From contig CAZFOR010000002.1 of the NCBI GenBank assembly GCA_964520895.1, positions 1-61,794 of the forward strand: a DNA stretch of 61,794 bases, in the 5' to 3' direction. The stretch is from SIG350 sp964520895 (lineage in GTDB: Bacteria; Bacillota; Clostridia; TANB77; SIG350). The notes beneath the pieces were generated by a model, which was not told the origin of the DNA, ran no database searches, and worked only from the letters and a program-made list of their open reading frames with translations. The position numbers were made by a program, and so were the translations under genes. Position 1 is the first letter of the stretch. Each line of letters starts with the position of its first letter. Positions 24,289-33,715 of the stretch are shown here, in pieces.

Positions 24289-27111
24289 ATGAAAGACAAT
24301 AATTATATATATGTTAAAGGAGCAAAAGAACATAATTTAAAAAATATAGATATAGAAATACCTAAAAATAAATTAGTAGTATTAACTGGATTAAGTGGTT
24401 CAGGTAAGTCTTCACTTGCATTTGATACATTATATGCAGAAGGGCAAAGAAGATATGTAGAATCACTTTCTTCATATGCAAGACAATTTTTAGGACTAAT
24501 GGAAAAACCAGATGTAGAATATATAGAGGGATTAAGTCCAGCAATTTCAATTGACCAAAAAACAACTTCAAAAAATCCAAGGTCAACTGTTGGTACTATA
24601 ACAGAAATATATGACTATTTGCGTCTGTTATTTGCAAGAATAGGTATACCACATTGTCCTAATTGTGGTAAGAAAATAGAAAAACAAACAGTGGACCAAA
24701 TAGTAGATCAAATTATGGAAATGGAACAAGGCACAAAATTGCAAATATTATCACCAATTATTAGAGGTAGAAAAGGTGAATATGTAAAATTATTAGAAGA
24801 TGCAAGAAAAGATGGATTTGTTAGAGTAAGAGTTGACGGTAAAGTATATGACCTATCAGAAGATATTACTATGGATAAAAAGAAAAAACACAATATAGAA
24901 ATAATAATAGATAGATTAGTAATAAAACCAGAAATTAGAAACAGACTTGCAGAAAGTATAGAAATATCATTTAAATATGCAGATAATATAGTTTTAATTG
25001 ATGTTGTGGGAAAAGAAGAATTACTTTTTAGCCAAAATTATGCATGCCCTGATTGTGGTATTAGTATAGAAGAACTTGCACCAAGAATGTTTTCATTTAA
25101 CAATCCATTTGGTGCTTGTCCAAGTTGTACAGGTTTAGGAACATTATTAAAATTAGACCCAGAATTAATTATACCAGATAAAAACAAAACATTAGATAAT
25201 GGTATATCTGTAATGGGATGGAGTATGAATAAACTAAATGGAATACCTAAAATGTATATGAAAGGCTTATGTGAACATTTTGGAGTAGATATTAATACAC
25301 CTATAAAAAAAGTACCAAAAGATTTTATGGATATAGTACTATATGGAACAAATGAAAAAATAAAATTTGAATATGAAACTAAAAAAGGAAAACAAACTTT
25401 TGAAACAGAATTTGAAGGTGTAGCAAATATGTTAGAAAGAAGATATAAAGAGACTACATCAACAGCTGCAAGACAATATTATGAAGAATATATGACGATA
25501 TTACCATGTCCAGAGTGTGAAGGTAAAAGATTAAAAAAAGAAAGCTTAAGTGTGAAAATAGGAAACAAAAATATTGATGATTTTTGTAGCATGCCAATTA
25601 ATCAAATAAAAGAATACATAAATAATCTAAAACTAAACAAGAAAAGTGAAATGATAGCTGAGCAAATATTAAAAGAATTAAATGCGAGATTAGGATTTTT
25701 ATGTGATGTAGGACTAGATTATTTAACATTATCTAGATCTGCTGGAACTTTATCAGGTGGTGAATCACAAAGAATTAGACTTGCTACACAAATAGGTTCA
25801 GGTCTTACTGGTGTGTTATATATTTTAGATGAACCAAGTATAGGATTACATCAAAAGGATAATGAAAAATTACTACAAACATTAAAAAAACTACGTGATT
25901 TAGGCAATTCATTAATAGTTGTAGAACATGATGAAGATACAATGTATGCAGCAGATTATATAATAGATATTGGACCAGGTCCTGGAGTGCATGGTGGAAA
26001 TGTTGTTGCAAAGGGAACAGTAGAAGACATAAAGAAATCAAAAGATTCAATTACAGGAAAGTATTTGAGTGGCAAAATAAAAATAGAAGTACCTAAAAAC
26101 AGAAGAAAGATATCCGGTAAATTTTTAGAAATAAAAGGTGCTAAACAAAATAATTTGAAAAATATAAATATAAAAATACCAGTGGGTCTGCTTACTTGTG
26201 TAACAGGTGTATCAGGTTCTGGGAAATCATCATTAGTAAATGAGATTATATATAAAGTATTAGCTAAAAAATTAAATAGAGCAAATGAAAAACCAGGAAA
26301 CTTTAAAGAAATATTAGGTATAGAGAATTTTGACAAAGTAATAAACATAGACCAATCACCAATAGGAAGGACACCAAAATCAAATCCTGCAACATATACA
26401 GGAGTATTTGATAATATTAGAGATTTATTTGCTACAACAAATGAAGCAAAAATGAGGGGATATTCAAAAGGCAGATTTAGTTTTAATGTTAGTGGTGGTA
26501 GATGTGAAGCATGTCATGGTGATGGTATATTAAAAATAGAAATGCACTTTTTACCTGATGTATATGTTCCATGCGAAGTATGTAAGGGTAAAAGATATAA
26601 TAAAGAAACATTAGAAGTAAAATATAAAGGAAAAAACATTGCACAAGTATTAGATATGACAATAGAAGAAGCTTTAGAGTTTTTTAAGAATATTCCAAAG
26701 ATAAAGAACAAATTACAAACAATATATGATGTAGGACTGGGATATATAAAACTTGGACAATCATCTACAACATTATCAGGTGGTGAAGCACAAAGAGTAA
26801 AATTAGCTACTGAACTTAGCAGAAAATCAACTGGAAAAACTGTATATATTTTAGATGAACCATCAACAGGACTACATATTGCAGATGTTCATAAATTAAT
26901 TGATGTAATACAAAAACTAACAGATATGGGTAATACAGTTATAGTAATTGAACATAATTTGGATATTATAAAAGTATCAGATTATATAATTGATTTAGGA
27001 CCAAATGGAGGTATTAATGGCGGAGAAGTCATTGCAACAGGTACACCAGAACAAATAGTTAAAAATCCTAATTCGTATACAGGAGAATTTTTAAAGAAAT
27101 GTTTAAAATAG
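24289..27111 (+). CDS. uvrA: UvrABC excinuclease subunit A
   Basis: UvrA is the damage sensor of nucleotide excision repair and loads UvrB. The 940-residue protein has two ABC modules: Walker A GLSGSGKSSLAFDTLYAEG near residue 33 and GVSGSGKSSLVNEI near 643, two signature LSGGE/Q motifs, and Walker B YILDEPSIGLH and YILDEPSTGLH. Zn-binding cysteine pairs CPNCGKK, CPDCG/CPSC, CPEC and CEACHGDG/CEVCKGKR are complete. The length is normal. It is preceded by AAGGGG and has no visible SOS box. Confidence 0.98.
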   Translation: MKDNNYIYVKGAKEHNLKNIDIEIPKNKLVVLTGLSGSGKSSLAFDTLYAEGQRRYVESLSSYARQFLGLMEKPDVEYIEGLSPAISIDQKTTSKNPRSTVGTITEIYDYLRLLFARIGIPHCPNCGKKIEKQTVDQIVDQIMEMEQGTKLQILSPIIRGRKGEYVKLLEDARKDGFVRVRVDGKVYDLSEDITMDKKKKHNIEIIIDRLVIKPEIRNRLAESIEISFKYADNIVLIDVVGKEELLFSQNYACPDCGISIEELAPRMFSFNNPFGACPSCTGLGTLLKLDPELIIPDKNKTLDNGISVMGWSMNKLNGIPKMYMKGLCEHFGVDINTPIKKVPKDFMDIVLYGTNEKIKFEYETKKGKQTFETEFEGVANMLERRYKETTSTAARQYYEEYMTILPCPECEGKRLKKESLSVKIGNKNIDDFCSMPINQIKEYINNLKLNKKSEMIAEQILKELNARLGFLCDVGLDYLTLSRSAGTLSGGESQRIRLATQIGSGLTGVLYILDEPSIGLHQKDNEKLLQTLKKLRDLGNSLIVVEHDEDTMYAADYIIDIGPGPGVHGGNVVAKGTVEDIKKSKDSITGKYLSGKIKIEVPKNRRKISGKFLEIKGAKQNNLKNINIKIPVGLLTCVTGVSGSGKSSLVNEIIYKVLAKKLNRANEKPGNFKEILGIENFDKVINIDQSPIGRTPKSNPATYTGVFDNIRDLFATTNEAKMRGYSKGRFSFNVSGGRCEACHGDGILKIEMHFLPDVYVPCEVCKGKRYNKETLEVKYKGKNIAQVLDMTIEEALEFFKNIPKIKNKLQTIYDVGLGYIKLGQSSTTLSGGEAQRVKLATELSRKSTGKTVYILDEPSTGLHIADVHKLIDVIQKLTDMGNTVIVIEHNLDIIKVSDYIIDLGPNGGINGGEVIATGTPEQIVKNPNSYTGEFLKKCLK

Positions 27112-27127
27112 TTTAAAGGAGAATTTT

Positions 27128-28762
27128 ATGAAGTTGACAAAAGCAAGAAAAGATAGAATGCGAGAAATATTATTAGTGTTTATAGTATCATATATAACAT
27201 TATTTGGATATATACTAACTAAAAACATATTAGATCTTGATGAACTATGGACATTTTCATTTTCTAGCAAAATAGCTAATGGTTTTATGATATATAGAGA
27301 TTTCAATGTACTACAAACTCCTCTGTATGCACAAATAACAGCAATATTTTTAAAGATATTTGGTAATACAATGTTTGTTTCACATTTAGTTGGAGTTTTA
27401 GAAGGTGCTATATTACTTGTAGTTCAATATATGATTATGAGAAAATTAAGTATTAGTAAAAAAACGACGGTTTTTTCAATGTTTTTAATAATATATTATG
27501 TAATGAATTTTATTTGTAATTCATATAATATACTAGCATTATTGTTTGCATTTATATTTATGTATTTTGAAATTTGTAAAATAAAATATGATAAATATAT
27601 TAAATTAACACATAGTGAAGAAAAAAGGAGAACAAAATTAAAAATAAAGCAATCATTTATATATAATATGATAACAGGTATAGTAATAGGATTAACATTT
27701 TTATCAAAACAAAATATAGGTGTATATTTAATTCTAGTCGTAACTGGTTACTACTTTTTAAGAAGTATATTGGTAAAAGACATAACATTTATAGATGCAT
27801 TTAAACAATTGAGTATAAAAGCTATTTTTTGTATATTAATTATAGGAATAGAAGCATTATACTTATATTTAAATGGTGCATTATATGCATGTATTGATTA
27901 TACAATATTAGGATTATTACATTTTGGACAAAAAGTTAATGGAAGTATTTTTAATTTGCTTTTCAGTGAAAAAAATAGATGGTATGTAATAATTGTAAAT
28001 GCATTATTAGTATTTAGTATTATATTTTTAATTATGTGTTGTATAATGAAAAAACTAAACTTAATTAAAAGAAAAAACAAGATGGATTTAAATATATTAA
28101 TTTTATTAACACTTTTTTGTATAATTGGTATTGGATATAGCATTCCACTTGCAAATACATATCATATGTATTTAACGAAATATGTAATATTTTATTTATT
28201 GTTGATAAATATAAATTTAATTTCATTTTTTTCAAGGACATTTTATAAACAAATTTCAAAAGTTTCAGTATATATTATGATTGCTACTTTAATAATATGT
28301 GGTGTATCAAAATATGTAACTTCTAACTTGGGTACATATAGAACAAAAATGCCAATGTTTAAAAACTTATATTTAAGTTATGATGGTGAAAAAGATATAG
28401 AAACTGTAGTAACATATATGTTAACACATGAAGAAAAATATAATCAACCAATATATATGATTACAAGTGATTGTAGTATATATAATTTAGTATTAGGTAG
28501 AAATAATGGAGTATTTGATTTACCGCTTTATGGAAACTTAGGCAAAGAGGATTATAAGGCAGTTATAAATAAATTAGATAGTATGGATAATTTTTCTGTT
28601 ATGATATTTAAAGAGGAACGTTCGATGTTCTGGCAAGAACCAAAGGAAATACCTAAATATATTAGAGAAAATTATGTTAAAATTGATAATGTTTTAGAAT
28701 ATGAGGTGTTTATGAAGAAAAGTGAGGATATAGGAAATAATACATACGAAAAAGATATTTGA
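27128..28762 (+). CDS. Polytopic membrane protein, probable glycosyltransferase (GT39-like topology)
   Basis: This is a 544-residue protein with about ten to twelve transmembrane segments. The first loop contains a conserved-looking acidic pair (NILDLDELWTFSFS, about residues 33-46) in the place of the catalytic Asp-Glu of GT39-like enzymes. A soluble C-terminal part (about 425-540) follows. It starts 16 bases after uvrA with AAAGGAG, so it may share its transcript. A role in cell-surface glycan transfer is likely but the family is not recognised with certainty. Confidence 0.6.
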   Translation: MKLTKARKDRMREILLVFIVSYITLFGYILTKNILDLDELWTFSFSSKIANGFMIYRDFNVLQTPLYAQITAIFLKIFGNTMFVSHLVGVLEGAILLVVQYMIMRKLSISKKTTVFSMFLIIYYVMNFICNSYNILALLFAFIFMYFEICKIKYDKYIKLTHSEEKRRTKLKIKQSFIYNMITGIVIGLTFLSKQNIGVYLILVVTGYYFLRSILVKDITFIDAFKQLSIKAIFCILIIGIEALYLYLNGALYACIDYTILGLLHFGQKVNGSIFNLLFSEKNRWYVIIVNALLVFSIIFLIMCCIMKKLNLIKRKNKMDLNILILLTLFCIIGIGYSIPLANTYHMYLTKYVIFYLLLININLISFFSRTFYKQISKVSVYIMIATLIICGVSKYVTSNLGTYRTKMPMFKNLYLSYDGEKDIETVVTYMLTHEEKYNQPIYMITSDCSIYNLVLGRNNGVFDLPLYGNLGKEDYKAVINKLDSMDNFSVMIFKEERSMFWQEPKEIPKYIRENYVKIDNVLEYEVFMKKSEDIGNNTYEKDI

Positions 28763-28811
28763 TTTATATTTTAGTTTGTGATATAAATATACTTGTATGG
28801 AGGGACGATAT

Positions 28812-30209
28812 ATGGTTAACGATAAATTAGAAGAATTTAAGAAATATATTAAAGGAAGAAAGGTCGCTTTTGTGGGACTTGGAACTAGTAATGTTCCAGC
28901 AATTAAATATTTAAATAGGCTTGGTGCAAGAATAACAGGATTTGATGATAGAGATGCACAAAAGCTAGGTGATATATGTGTTGAACTTGAATCATTAGGA
29001 ATTAACTTATCATTAGGTGAAGGATATTTAGAAGACTTAGCAGGATTTGATGTAATATTTCGTTCACCAAGTGCTAGACCTGATAAACCAGAGTTCATAA
29101 AAGAAATAAATAGAGGGGCAATATTAACATCGGAAATAGAGCTTGTTATGGAAATGTGCCCAGGTAAAATAATTGGAGTAACAGGAAGTGCTGGAAAGAC
29201 GACAACATCAGTTTTAATTTATGAAATGCTAAAAGCGCAAGAATTAGATTGCTATATAGGCGGAAATATAGGAATAACACTATTAGATAAAGTAGAACAA
29301 ATGGATGACAATACAGTAGTAGTTTTGGAACTTAGTAGTTTTCAATTAATGACAATGAAAGTAAGTCCTAATATAGCAATTATTACAGCATTAGCTCCAG
29401 ATCATCTAGATGTTCATACTTCGGTTGAAGAATATTATGAATCAAAAGAAAACATATTTAAATATCAATCAAAACAAGATAAATTAATACTAAATTATGA
29501 TAATGATTTAGTTAGAAATTTAAGATACAAAACTCAATCACAAGTTAAGTTTTTTAGTGCAAAAGAAAAATTAACTGATGGTATAATTATAGATGATGGT
29601 AAAATAAAACTAGCTGAAAACAAGATTAGAAAACATATATTAAATGTAAATGATATAGCAATGATTGGAGTACATAATCAAATGAATTTATGTGCTGCTA
29701 TTCTTGCAGTAGAAGGTATTGTGAGTTATGAAAATATTCAAAAAGTAGCATTGACATTTACAGGTGTAGAACATAGAATGGAAATCTTACCTGAAAAAAA
29801 TGGCATTAAATATATAAATAATTCTATTGCGTCATCACCAATTAAGGCAATATCTAGTTTGTATAGTTTTGATAATAAAATAATACTAATTGCTGGTGGA
29901 ATAGATAGAAATTTGGATTTTACTGATTTTGCAAAAGCGATTATAGAAAAAGTAAAAGTATTAGTATTAGTTGGAAATACAAAAGAAAAAATAAAAGAAA
30001 CGGTTTTAAATCAGTTAGAACAAACTCAAATACCAGTTGATTTAAAGCTTATTGAATGTGATAGATTTGAGGAGGTTATAAAAAAAGCAAATCAATATGC
30101 GAAAGATGGAGATATTGTTATGTTATCACCAGGATGTGCAAGCTTTGATTTTTTTAAAGATTACAAAGAAAGAGGTAATTTCTTTAAAAAATTAGTTGAA
30201 GAAATATAA
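28812..30209 (+). CDS. murD: UDP-N-acetylmuramoylalanine-D-glutamate ligase
   Basis: MurD adds D-Glu to UDP-MurNAc-L-Ala in the cytoplasmic phase of peptidoglycan synthesis. The sequence shows the N-terminal Rossmann motif (FVGLGTSNVPAIKYL), the ATP site GVTGSAGKTTTSVL, the central NIG and ELSSFQL motifs, HNQMNLCAA, GVEHRMEI and the C-terminal GGIDRNLDF. Length is normal at about 465 residues. I chose ATG 28812 because GGAGGGA precedes it; an in-frame upstream start overlaps that site. It is not within a larger mur cluster here. Confidence 0.95.
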   Translation: MVNDKLEEFKKYIKGRKVAFVGLGTSNVPAIKYLNRLGARITGFDDRDAQKLGDICVELESLGINLSLGEGYLEDLAGFDVIFRSPSARPDKPEFIKEINRGAILTSEIELVMEMCPGKIIGVTGSAGKTTTSVLIYEMLKAQELDCYIGGNIGITLLDKVEQMDDNTVVVLELSSFQLMTMKVSPNIAIITALAPDHLDVHTSVEEYYESKENIFKYQSKQDKLILNYDNDLVRNLRYKTQSQVKFFSAKEKLTDGIIIDDGKIKLAENKIRKHILNVNDIAMIGVHNQMNLCAAILAVEGIVSYENIQKVALTFTGVEHRMEILPEKNGIKYINNSIASSPIKAISSLYSFDNKIILIAGGIDRNLDFTDFAKAIIEKVKVLVLVGNTKEKIKETVLNQLEQTQIPVDLKLIECDRFEEVIKKANQYAKDGDIVMLSPGCASFDFFKDYKERGNFFKKLVEEI

Positions 30210-30220
30210 AGGGGAATAAA

Positions 30221-30667
30221 ATGAATAATAAATTTGAAATAGGTAAAGAGACAGCAATTAAATATGTTATGTTTAAAAAAAGAACAGAATATGAAGTAAG
30301 AAAAAAACTTGAGTTTTTAAATTATAACAACAATGTAATTGATAGTATAATTGAATATTTAAAAGAAACTGGGTATGTTGATGATGCTAAATATATTAAA
30401 AAGTATTTAGCTGAAATCAAAAATATCAAAAATTGGTCTAAAAAACAAGTTGAAAATGACTTATATAAAAGAGGATTTAAGGGCATTTTGGATAAAGAAG
30501 ATATAAATGATTATGAAATAAAATCAATATCAAATTTGTATGAAAGATATAAATTTAGGTATCCTGATACTGAAAAAGAAGAATTACAGAATTTTATAAA
30601 AGCACTTTTGAGAAAAGGTTTTGAATATGAGAATATTAAAAAAATTATAAAGATAGGAGAAGTGTAA
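30221..30667 (+). CDS. recX: RecX family regulatory protein
   Basis: This 148-residue helical protein has the tandem three-helix repeats of RecX: KRTEYEVRKKLEFL, ETGYVDDAKYIKKYL, NWSKKQVENDLYKRGF and LLRKGFEYENIKKII. RecX binds RecA filaments and blocks their growth. It is at the short end for Firmicutes. It lies between murD and a purine phosphorylase gene, with two to eleven base gaps, whereas recA is about 31 kb away. Confidence 0.85.
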   Translation: MNNKFEIGKETAIKYVMFKKRTEYEVRKKLEFLNYNNNVIDSIIEYLKETGYVDDAKYIKKYLAEIKNIKNWSKKQVENDLYKRGFKGILDKEDINDYEIKSISNLYERYKFRYPDTEKEELQNFIKALLRKGFEYENIKKIIKIGEV

Positions 30668-30669
30668 TA

Positions 30670-31488
30670 ATGAATGAAGTAACCTTTAACATGATTGAAG
30701 AGGCTAGTAATTATATAAAAAGTAAAATAGATGTTATGCCACAAATTGGATTAATATTAGGATCAGGACTAGGCAATTTTACAGATAATATTGAAAATAG
30801 AATTGAATTAAATTATGAAGACATTCCATATTTTCCTGTTAATACAGTAAAAGGACATGCAGGAAAACTTATTATTGGTAATATTGGAGATAAAGTTGTT
30901 ATTGCAATGAAAGGGAGATTCCATTATTATGAGGGATATTCTATGGAAAAAGTAACATTTCCAGTAAGAGTATTTAAATTACTAGGAGTTGAAAAAATAC
31001 TAATGTTTAATTCATCTGGAGCAATTAATGAAAATCTAGAAGTAGGGGATATAGTAATAATAAATGATTATATAAAACTAACTTCACAATCACCATTATT
31101 AGGTAAAAATTTAGATGAGTTTGGTCCAAGATTTCCGAATATGTATAGTGAGAAAAGTGAAAAATTAAAAATATTAATGGAGCAAGTATTCGAAAAAAAC
31201 AATTTACCTATAAAAAATGGTGTTTTTGTATTTATGGCAGGCCCTCAATATGAAACAGAAGCTGAAATTAAAATGCTAAGAATATTAGGAGCAGATATTG
31301 TTGCAATGTCAACTGTTCCAGAATTAATAGTTGCAAGACATTGTGATATTGCTACATGTGCAATTTCTTTAGTTACAAATTCTGTATCACAAAATAAAAA
31401 TATATCACATAAAGAAGTAATTGAAAAGGCTGAAAAACATGAAGAACAATTAACAAAGGTATTATTAGATTTTTTTAAGGAGGTATAA
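30670..31488 (+). CDS. punA: Purine-nucleoside phosphorylase (trimeric PNP-I type)
   Basis: This 272-residue enzyme splits inosine and guanosine with phosphate to free base and ribose 1-phosphate. Visible motifs are GLILGSGLGNF (phosphate site, about 26-36), VKGHAGKL, MKGRFHYYEGYSM, MFNSSGAIN, GPQYETEAE and MSTVPELIVARH with the SLVTN region. It is followed three bases later by a ribokinase family gene, forming a purine nucleoside salvage pair. Confidence 0.93.
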   Translation: MNEVTFNMIEEASNYIKSKIDVMPQIGLILGSGLGNFTDNIENRIELNYEDIPYFPVNTVKGHAGKLIIGNIGDKVVIAMKGRFHYYEGYSMEKVTFPVRVFKLLGVEKILMFNSSGAINENLEVGDIVIINDYIKLTSQSPLLGKNLDEFGPRFPNMYSEKSEKLKILMEQVFEKNNLPIKNGVFVFMAGPQYETEAEIKMLRILGADIVAMSTVPELIVARHCDIATCAISLVTNSVSQNKNISHKEVIEKAEKHEEQLTKVLLDFFKEV

Positions 31489-31491
31489 AAT

Positions 31492-32502
31492 ATGGGAAAA
31501 GTTTGTGTTGTTGGAAGCTGTAATATAGATACAACAGTTTTTGTAAATGAATTTCCAACAGAAGTTAATAAAAAAACTGAAGCAATAAAACCAGAGATAT
31601 ATTCACCAGGTGGAAAAGGTGCAAATCAGGCTGTTGCTTGTGCTAGGCTTGGAAATGAAGTCTCATTTATTGGATGTATAGGAAATGATAAAAAAGGTGA
31701 AGTAATTAAGAAAAATTTAGAAAAAGAGAATATTGATGTATCAGGAATAGAAACTGTTGGAGATATGTCAGATGGTAGAGTTATTTATGTAAAAGATGGC
31801 GAAAATAGGATGTTTGGTACAGGTAAGGCTATTAAGCAATTATCACCACAGATTATTGATAAAAATATAGAAAAAATACTTGAGGCAGATATTGTTATGA
31901 TACAATTAAAAATGCCTGAAGAAACAATTAAATATATAATAGAATATTGTCATGAAAATGGTAAAGAAATTGTTGTAAATCCTGCACCAGAAGATAAAAT
32001 AGATGTATTAGTAAAAAATGATTTACTAGATAAGATTACATATTTAACACCAAATAGTGTAGAAGGAATATATTTAGCTGAAATGATTAAAGAAAAGGAT
32101 AAAGATATAGATTGGGAAGTAAAGAAACAAGAAATAAGAGATAAATTATCTAATCTTTCAGATAAAGAAAAAATGATGCAATATAGGGAAATGGTAGAAA
32201 TCCAAAATAATATTGTTGTAACAATAGGATCAGAAGGTGCTATGTATTATGATAAAACAAAACAATGTGCTCAAATTGCAGAATCATATAAAACAAAATG
32301 TGTTGATGATACAGGAGCAGGAGATACTTTTAACGGTGCTTTTGTTAGTGCATATTTAAAAAATAAATCTAATTTAAAAGCAGCTGTTGACTATGGAAAT
32401 AAAGCAGCAAGTATTAAAGTAGGATTTGAATGTGCACAACAAGGTATGCCTACCCAAAAGCAAATTGAAGAAAGATTTCAAGAAAAAAATGAGAGAGAAT
32501 AA
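31492..32502 (+). CDS. rbsK: Ribokinase (PfkB family)
   Basis: This 336-residue PfkB-family kinase should phosphorylate ribose at O5. It has the N-terminal VVGSCNIDTTVFVNEFP, the GGKGANQAVACARLG sugar site (about 39-53), NPAPED, and the C-terminal DDTGAGDTFNGAF catalytic motif with the base Asp. A charged insertion of about 30 residues (about 197-237, EKDKDIDWEVKKQEI and onwards) before VTIGSEGA makes it longer than usual. Position after punA suggests it handles the ribose released by nucleoside breakdown. Confidence 0.9.
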   Translation: MGKVCVVGSCNIDTTVFVNEFPTEVNKKTEAIKPEIYSPGGKGANQAVACARLGNEVSFIGCIGNDKKGEVIKKNLEKENIDVSGIETVGDMSDGRVIYVKDGENRMFGTGKAIKQLSPQIIDKNIEKILEADIVMIQLKMPEETIKYIIEYCHENGKEIVVNPAPEDKIDVLVKNDLLDKITYLTPNSVEGIYLAEMIKEKDKDIDWEVKKQEIRDKLSNLSDKEKMMQYREMVEIQNNIVVTIGSEGAMYYDKTKQCAQIAESYKTKCVDDTGAGDTFNGAFVSAYLKNKSNLKAAVDYGNKAASIKVGFECAQQGMPTQKQIEERFQEKNERE

Positions 32503-32528
32503 TAAAATAATTATTTAAAAAGATATAT

Positions 32529-32570
32529 AAAGAAACGAACTTCTGATAAATCAAAAGTTCGTTTCTTTAT
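32529..32570. terminator. Bidirectional terminator
   Basis: AAAGAAACGAACTT (32529-32542) pairs with AAGTTCGTTTCTTT (32555-32568). Placed between the rbsK operon and the opposing gene remnant, it can serve both strands. Confidence 0.85.
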
Positions 32571-32576
32571 TATTAA

Positions 32577-33227
32577 TTAAAATGTCTCAATAGTTATATT
32601 AGCAGTACTTCCATATACAGCTCTTAAACTTGTCTCTGTTATTGAACCTGCTGGAACTTGAACAGTTAAAGGATTTGTTACTCCTTGAAAGCATATATCA
32701 AAATTTCCAACTATACTTGAATTAATTCTTAATGTTCCAGTTAAATTAGTGCAATTATTAAATGTGCCAGATAAAGTAGTTACTGTACTTGGTATATCAG
32801 GTCCTTGTGTGAAATCACAATCTATAAAAGCAGCACACATATCAGTTATACCTTCGGGTAATTCATGTGCTTTAATTAATGAAGCCATTTGAAAAGCACA
32901 ATTCATACTTGTTAGAGTATCAGGTAATTCAGGAACTTCTTTTAAATTGGAATAACCAGGCATCAATATTTGTGATACCTCTATACCATTAATATAAACA
33001 GGAAAACAACCTACTATTTTTCCGTTTGAATCTATTGAATTACTAGTTGGTGTAATGCTATAGGTCCCATTAGATAGATAAGTACCCCATAAATCTAAAT
33101 TAACTGGATTTCCATCTGTTCCAGTTCCTATTAATTCAGAATTTTGCTGATCAGGATGTTTAGCAGTTACTGGTAATATTTTAGTGTCAATATTTTTGGA
33201 AAATGTCCCAAAATATTTGACTATCTT
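32577..33227 (-). pseudogene. 5'-truncated surface LRR (BspA-like) protein gene
   Basis: An open minus-strand frame of about 217 codons runs from a stop at 33228-33230 to TAA at 32577, without an ATG or other credible start near its beginning. It encodes KYFGTFSKNIDTKILPV, then GTDGNPVNLDLWGTY, then repeats with the pattern LPDTLTSMNCAF, LPEGITDMCAAF, IPSTVTTLSGTF and NCTNLTGTLRI, and a final VQVPAGSI segment. These resemble BspA-like leucine-rich repeats of secreted Clostridia proteins. The signal or prepilin N-terminus is missing, so this is the 3' remnant of a larger gene. A shorter product from TTG 32966 is possible but has no ribosome binding site. Confidence 0.6.
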
Positions 33228-33245
33228 TTAATTTTGTTGTATAAT
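33217..33245 (+). promoter_or_regulatory. Promoter of the 95-residue hypothetical gene
   Basis: TTGACT (33217-33222), 17 bases, TATAAT (33240-33245). It begins exactly where the truncated LRR remnant ends on the other strand. Confidence 0.7.
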
Positions 33246-33312
33246 TTAATCGTTGCGAAAAATTACAAGTAGCTAATTTAAAAATTTTTTTTAAATAGGG
33301 AGAGGGCAAAAG

Positions 33313-33600
33313 ATGAAGATTAGGAAGAAGAACATTCATTGTAAAGACGGATTGGATCGGCAGCAGGAATTAATGGCAAGAAAAATAAGAAGGATATTGT
33401 TGGATGAGAATAATTCTGATGAAAAAAAAGATATTATATTATCTGCCATTAAGAAATTCAATATGCAATATGGTAAAGATGATAAATATGAACCATTCGA
33501 TTCTTTTATTAAAAGAGAGGACCCCATTTTGCATTCGGCAATAAAGAGAACTAAATTTAACGTTTTGGAGTATTTATCTGAGAATAATTTTGTCTCTTAA
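33313..33600 (+). CDS. Hypothetical protein, small, basic, helical
   Basis: This is a 95-residue soluble charged protein with predicted helices (KRTKFNVLEYLSEN at the end) and no recognised family. It has a good promoter, an AGGGAGAGG ribosome binding site and its own terminator, so it is a real monocistronic gene. The rightmost part (FDSFIKREDPILHSAIKRTK) suggests a regulatory or nucleic-acid binding protein, but I cannot assign a function. Confidence 0.6.
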   Translation: MKIRKKNIHCKDGLDRQQELMARKIRRILLDENNSDEKKDIILSAIKKFNMQYGKDDKYEPFDSFIKREDPILHSAIKRTKFNVLEYLSENNFVS

Positions 33601-33604
33601 AAGT

Positions 33605-33645
33605 AAAAAAATGAACTAAAGGTATATACCTTGGTTCATTTTTTT
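33605..33645 (+). terminator. Terminator after the hypothetical gene
   Basis: AAAAAAATGAAC pairs with GTTCATTTTTTT, with an inner palindrome GGTATATACC. Confidence 0.85.
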
Positions 33646-33715
33646 ATATTACTTTTTATATTACTTTTTATATTACTTTTTATATTACTTTTTATATTAC
33701 TTTTTATATTACTTT
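33645..33715. repeat. 12-base tandem repeat at the 3' end of the U32 gene
   Basis: TATATTACTTTT is repeated five times exactly (33645-33704) plus an 11-base partial copy. On the minus strand each unit reads AAAGTAATATAA, which in the frame of the U32 gene is Lys-Val-Ile-stop; the first unit supplies the last three codons and the stop of that gene. Confidence 0.95.

Noticed and set aside
32529..32570. A LexA box, because of CGAAC and GTTCG
   Set aside because: The two halves are 12 bases apart as arms of a terminator stem and no gene starts there.
33645..33715. A CRISPR array
   Set aside because: The units are 12 bases with no unique spacers, and no cas gene is near.
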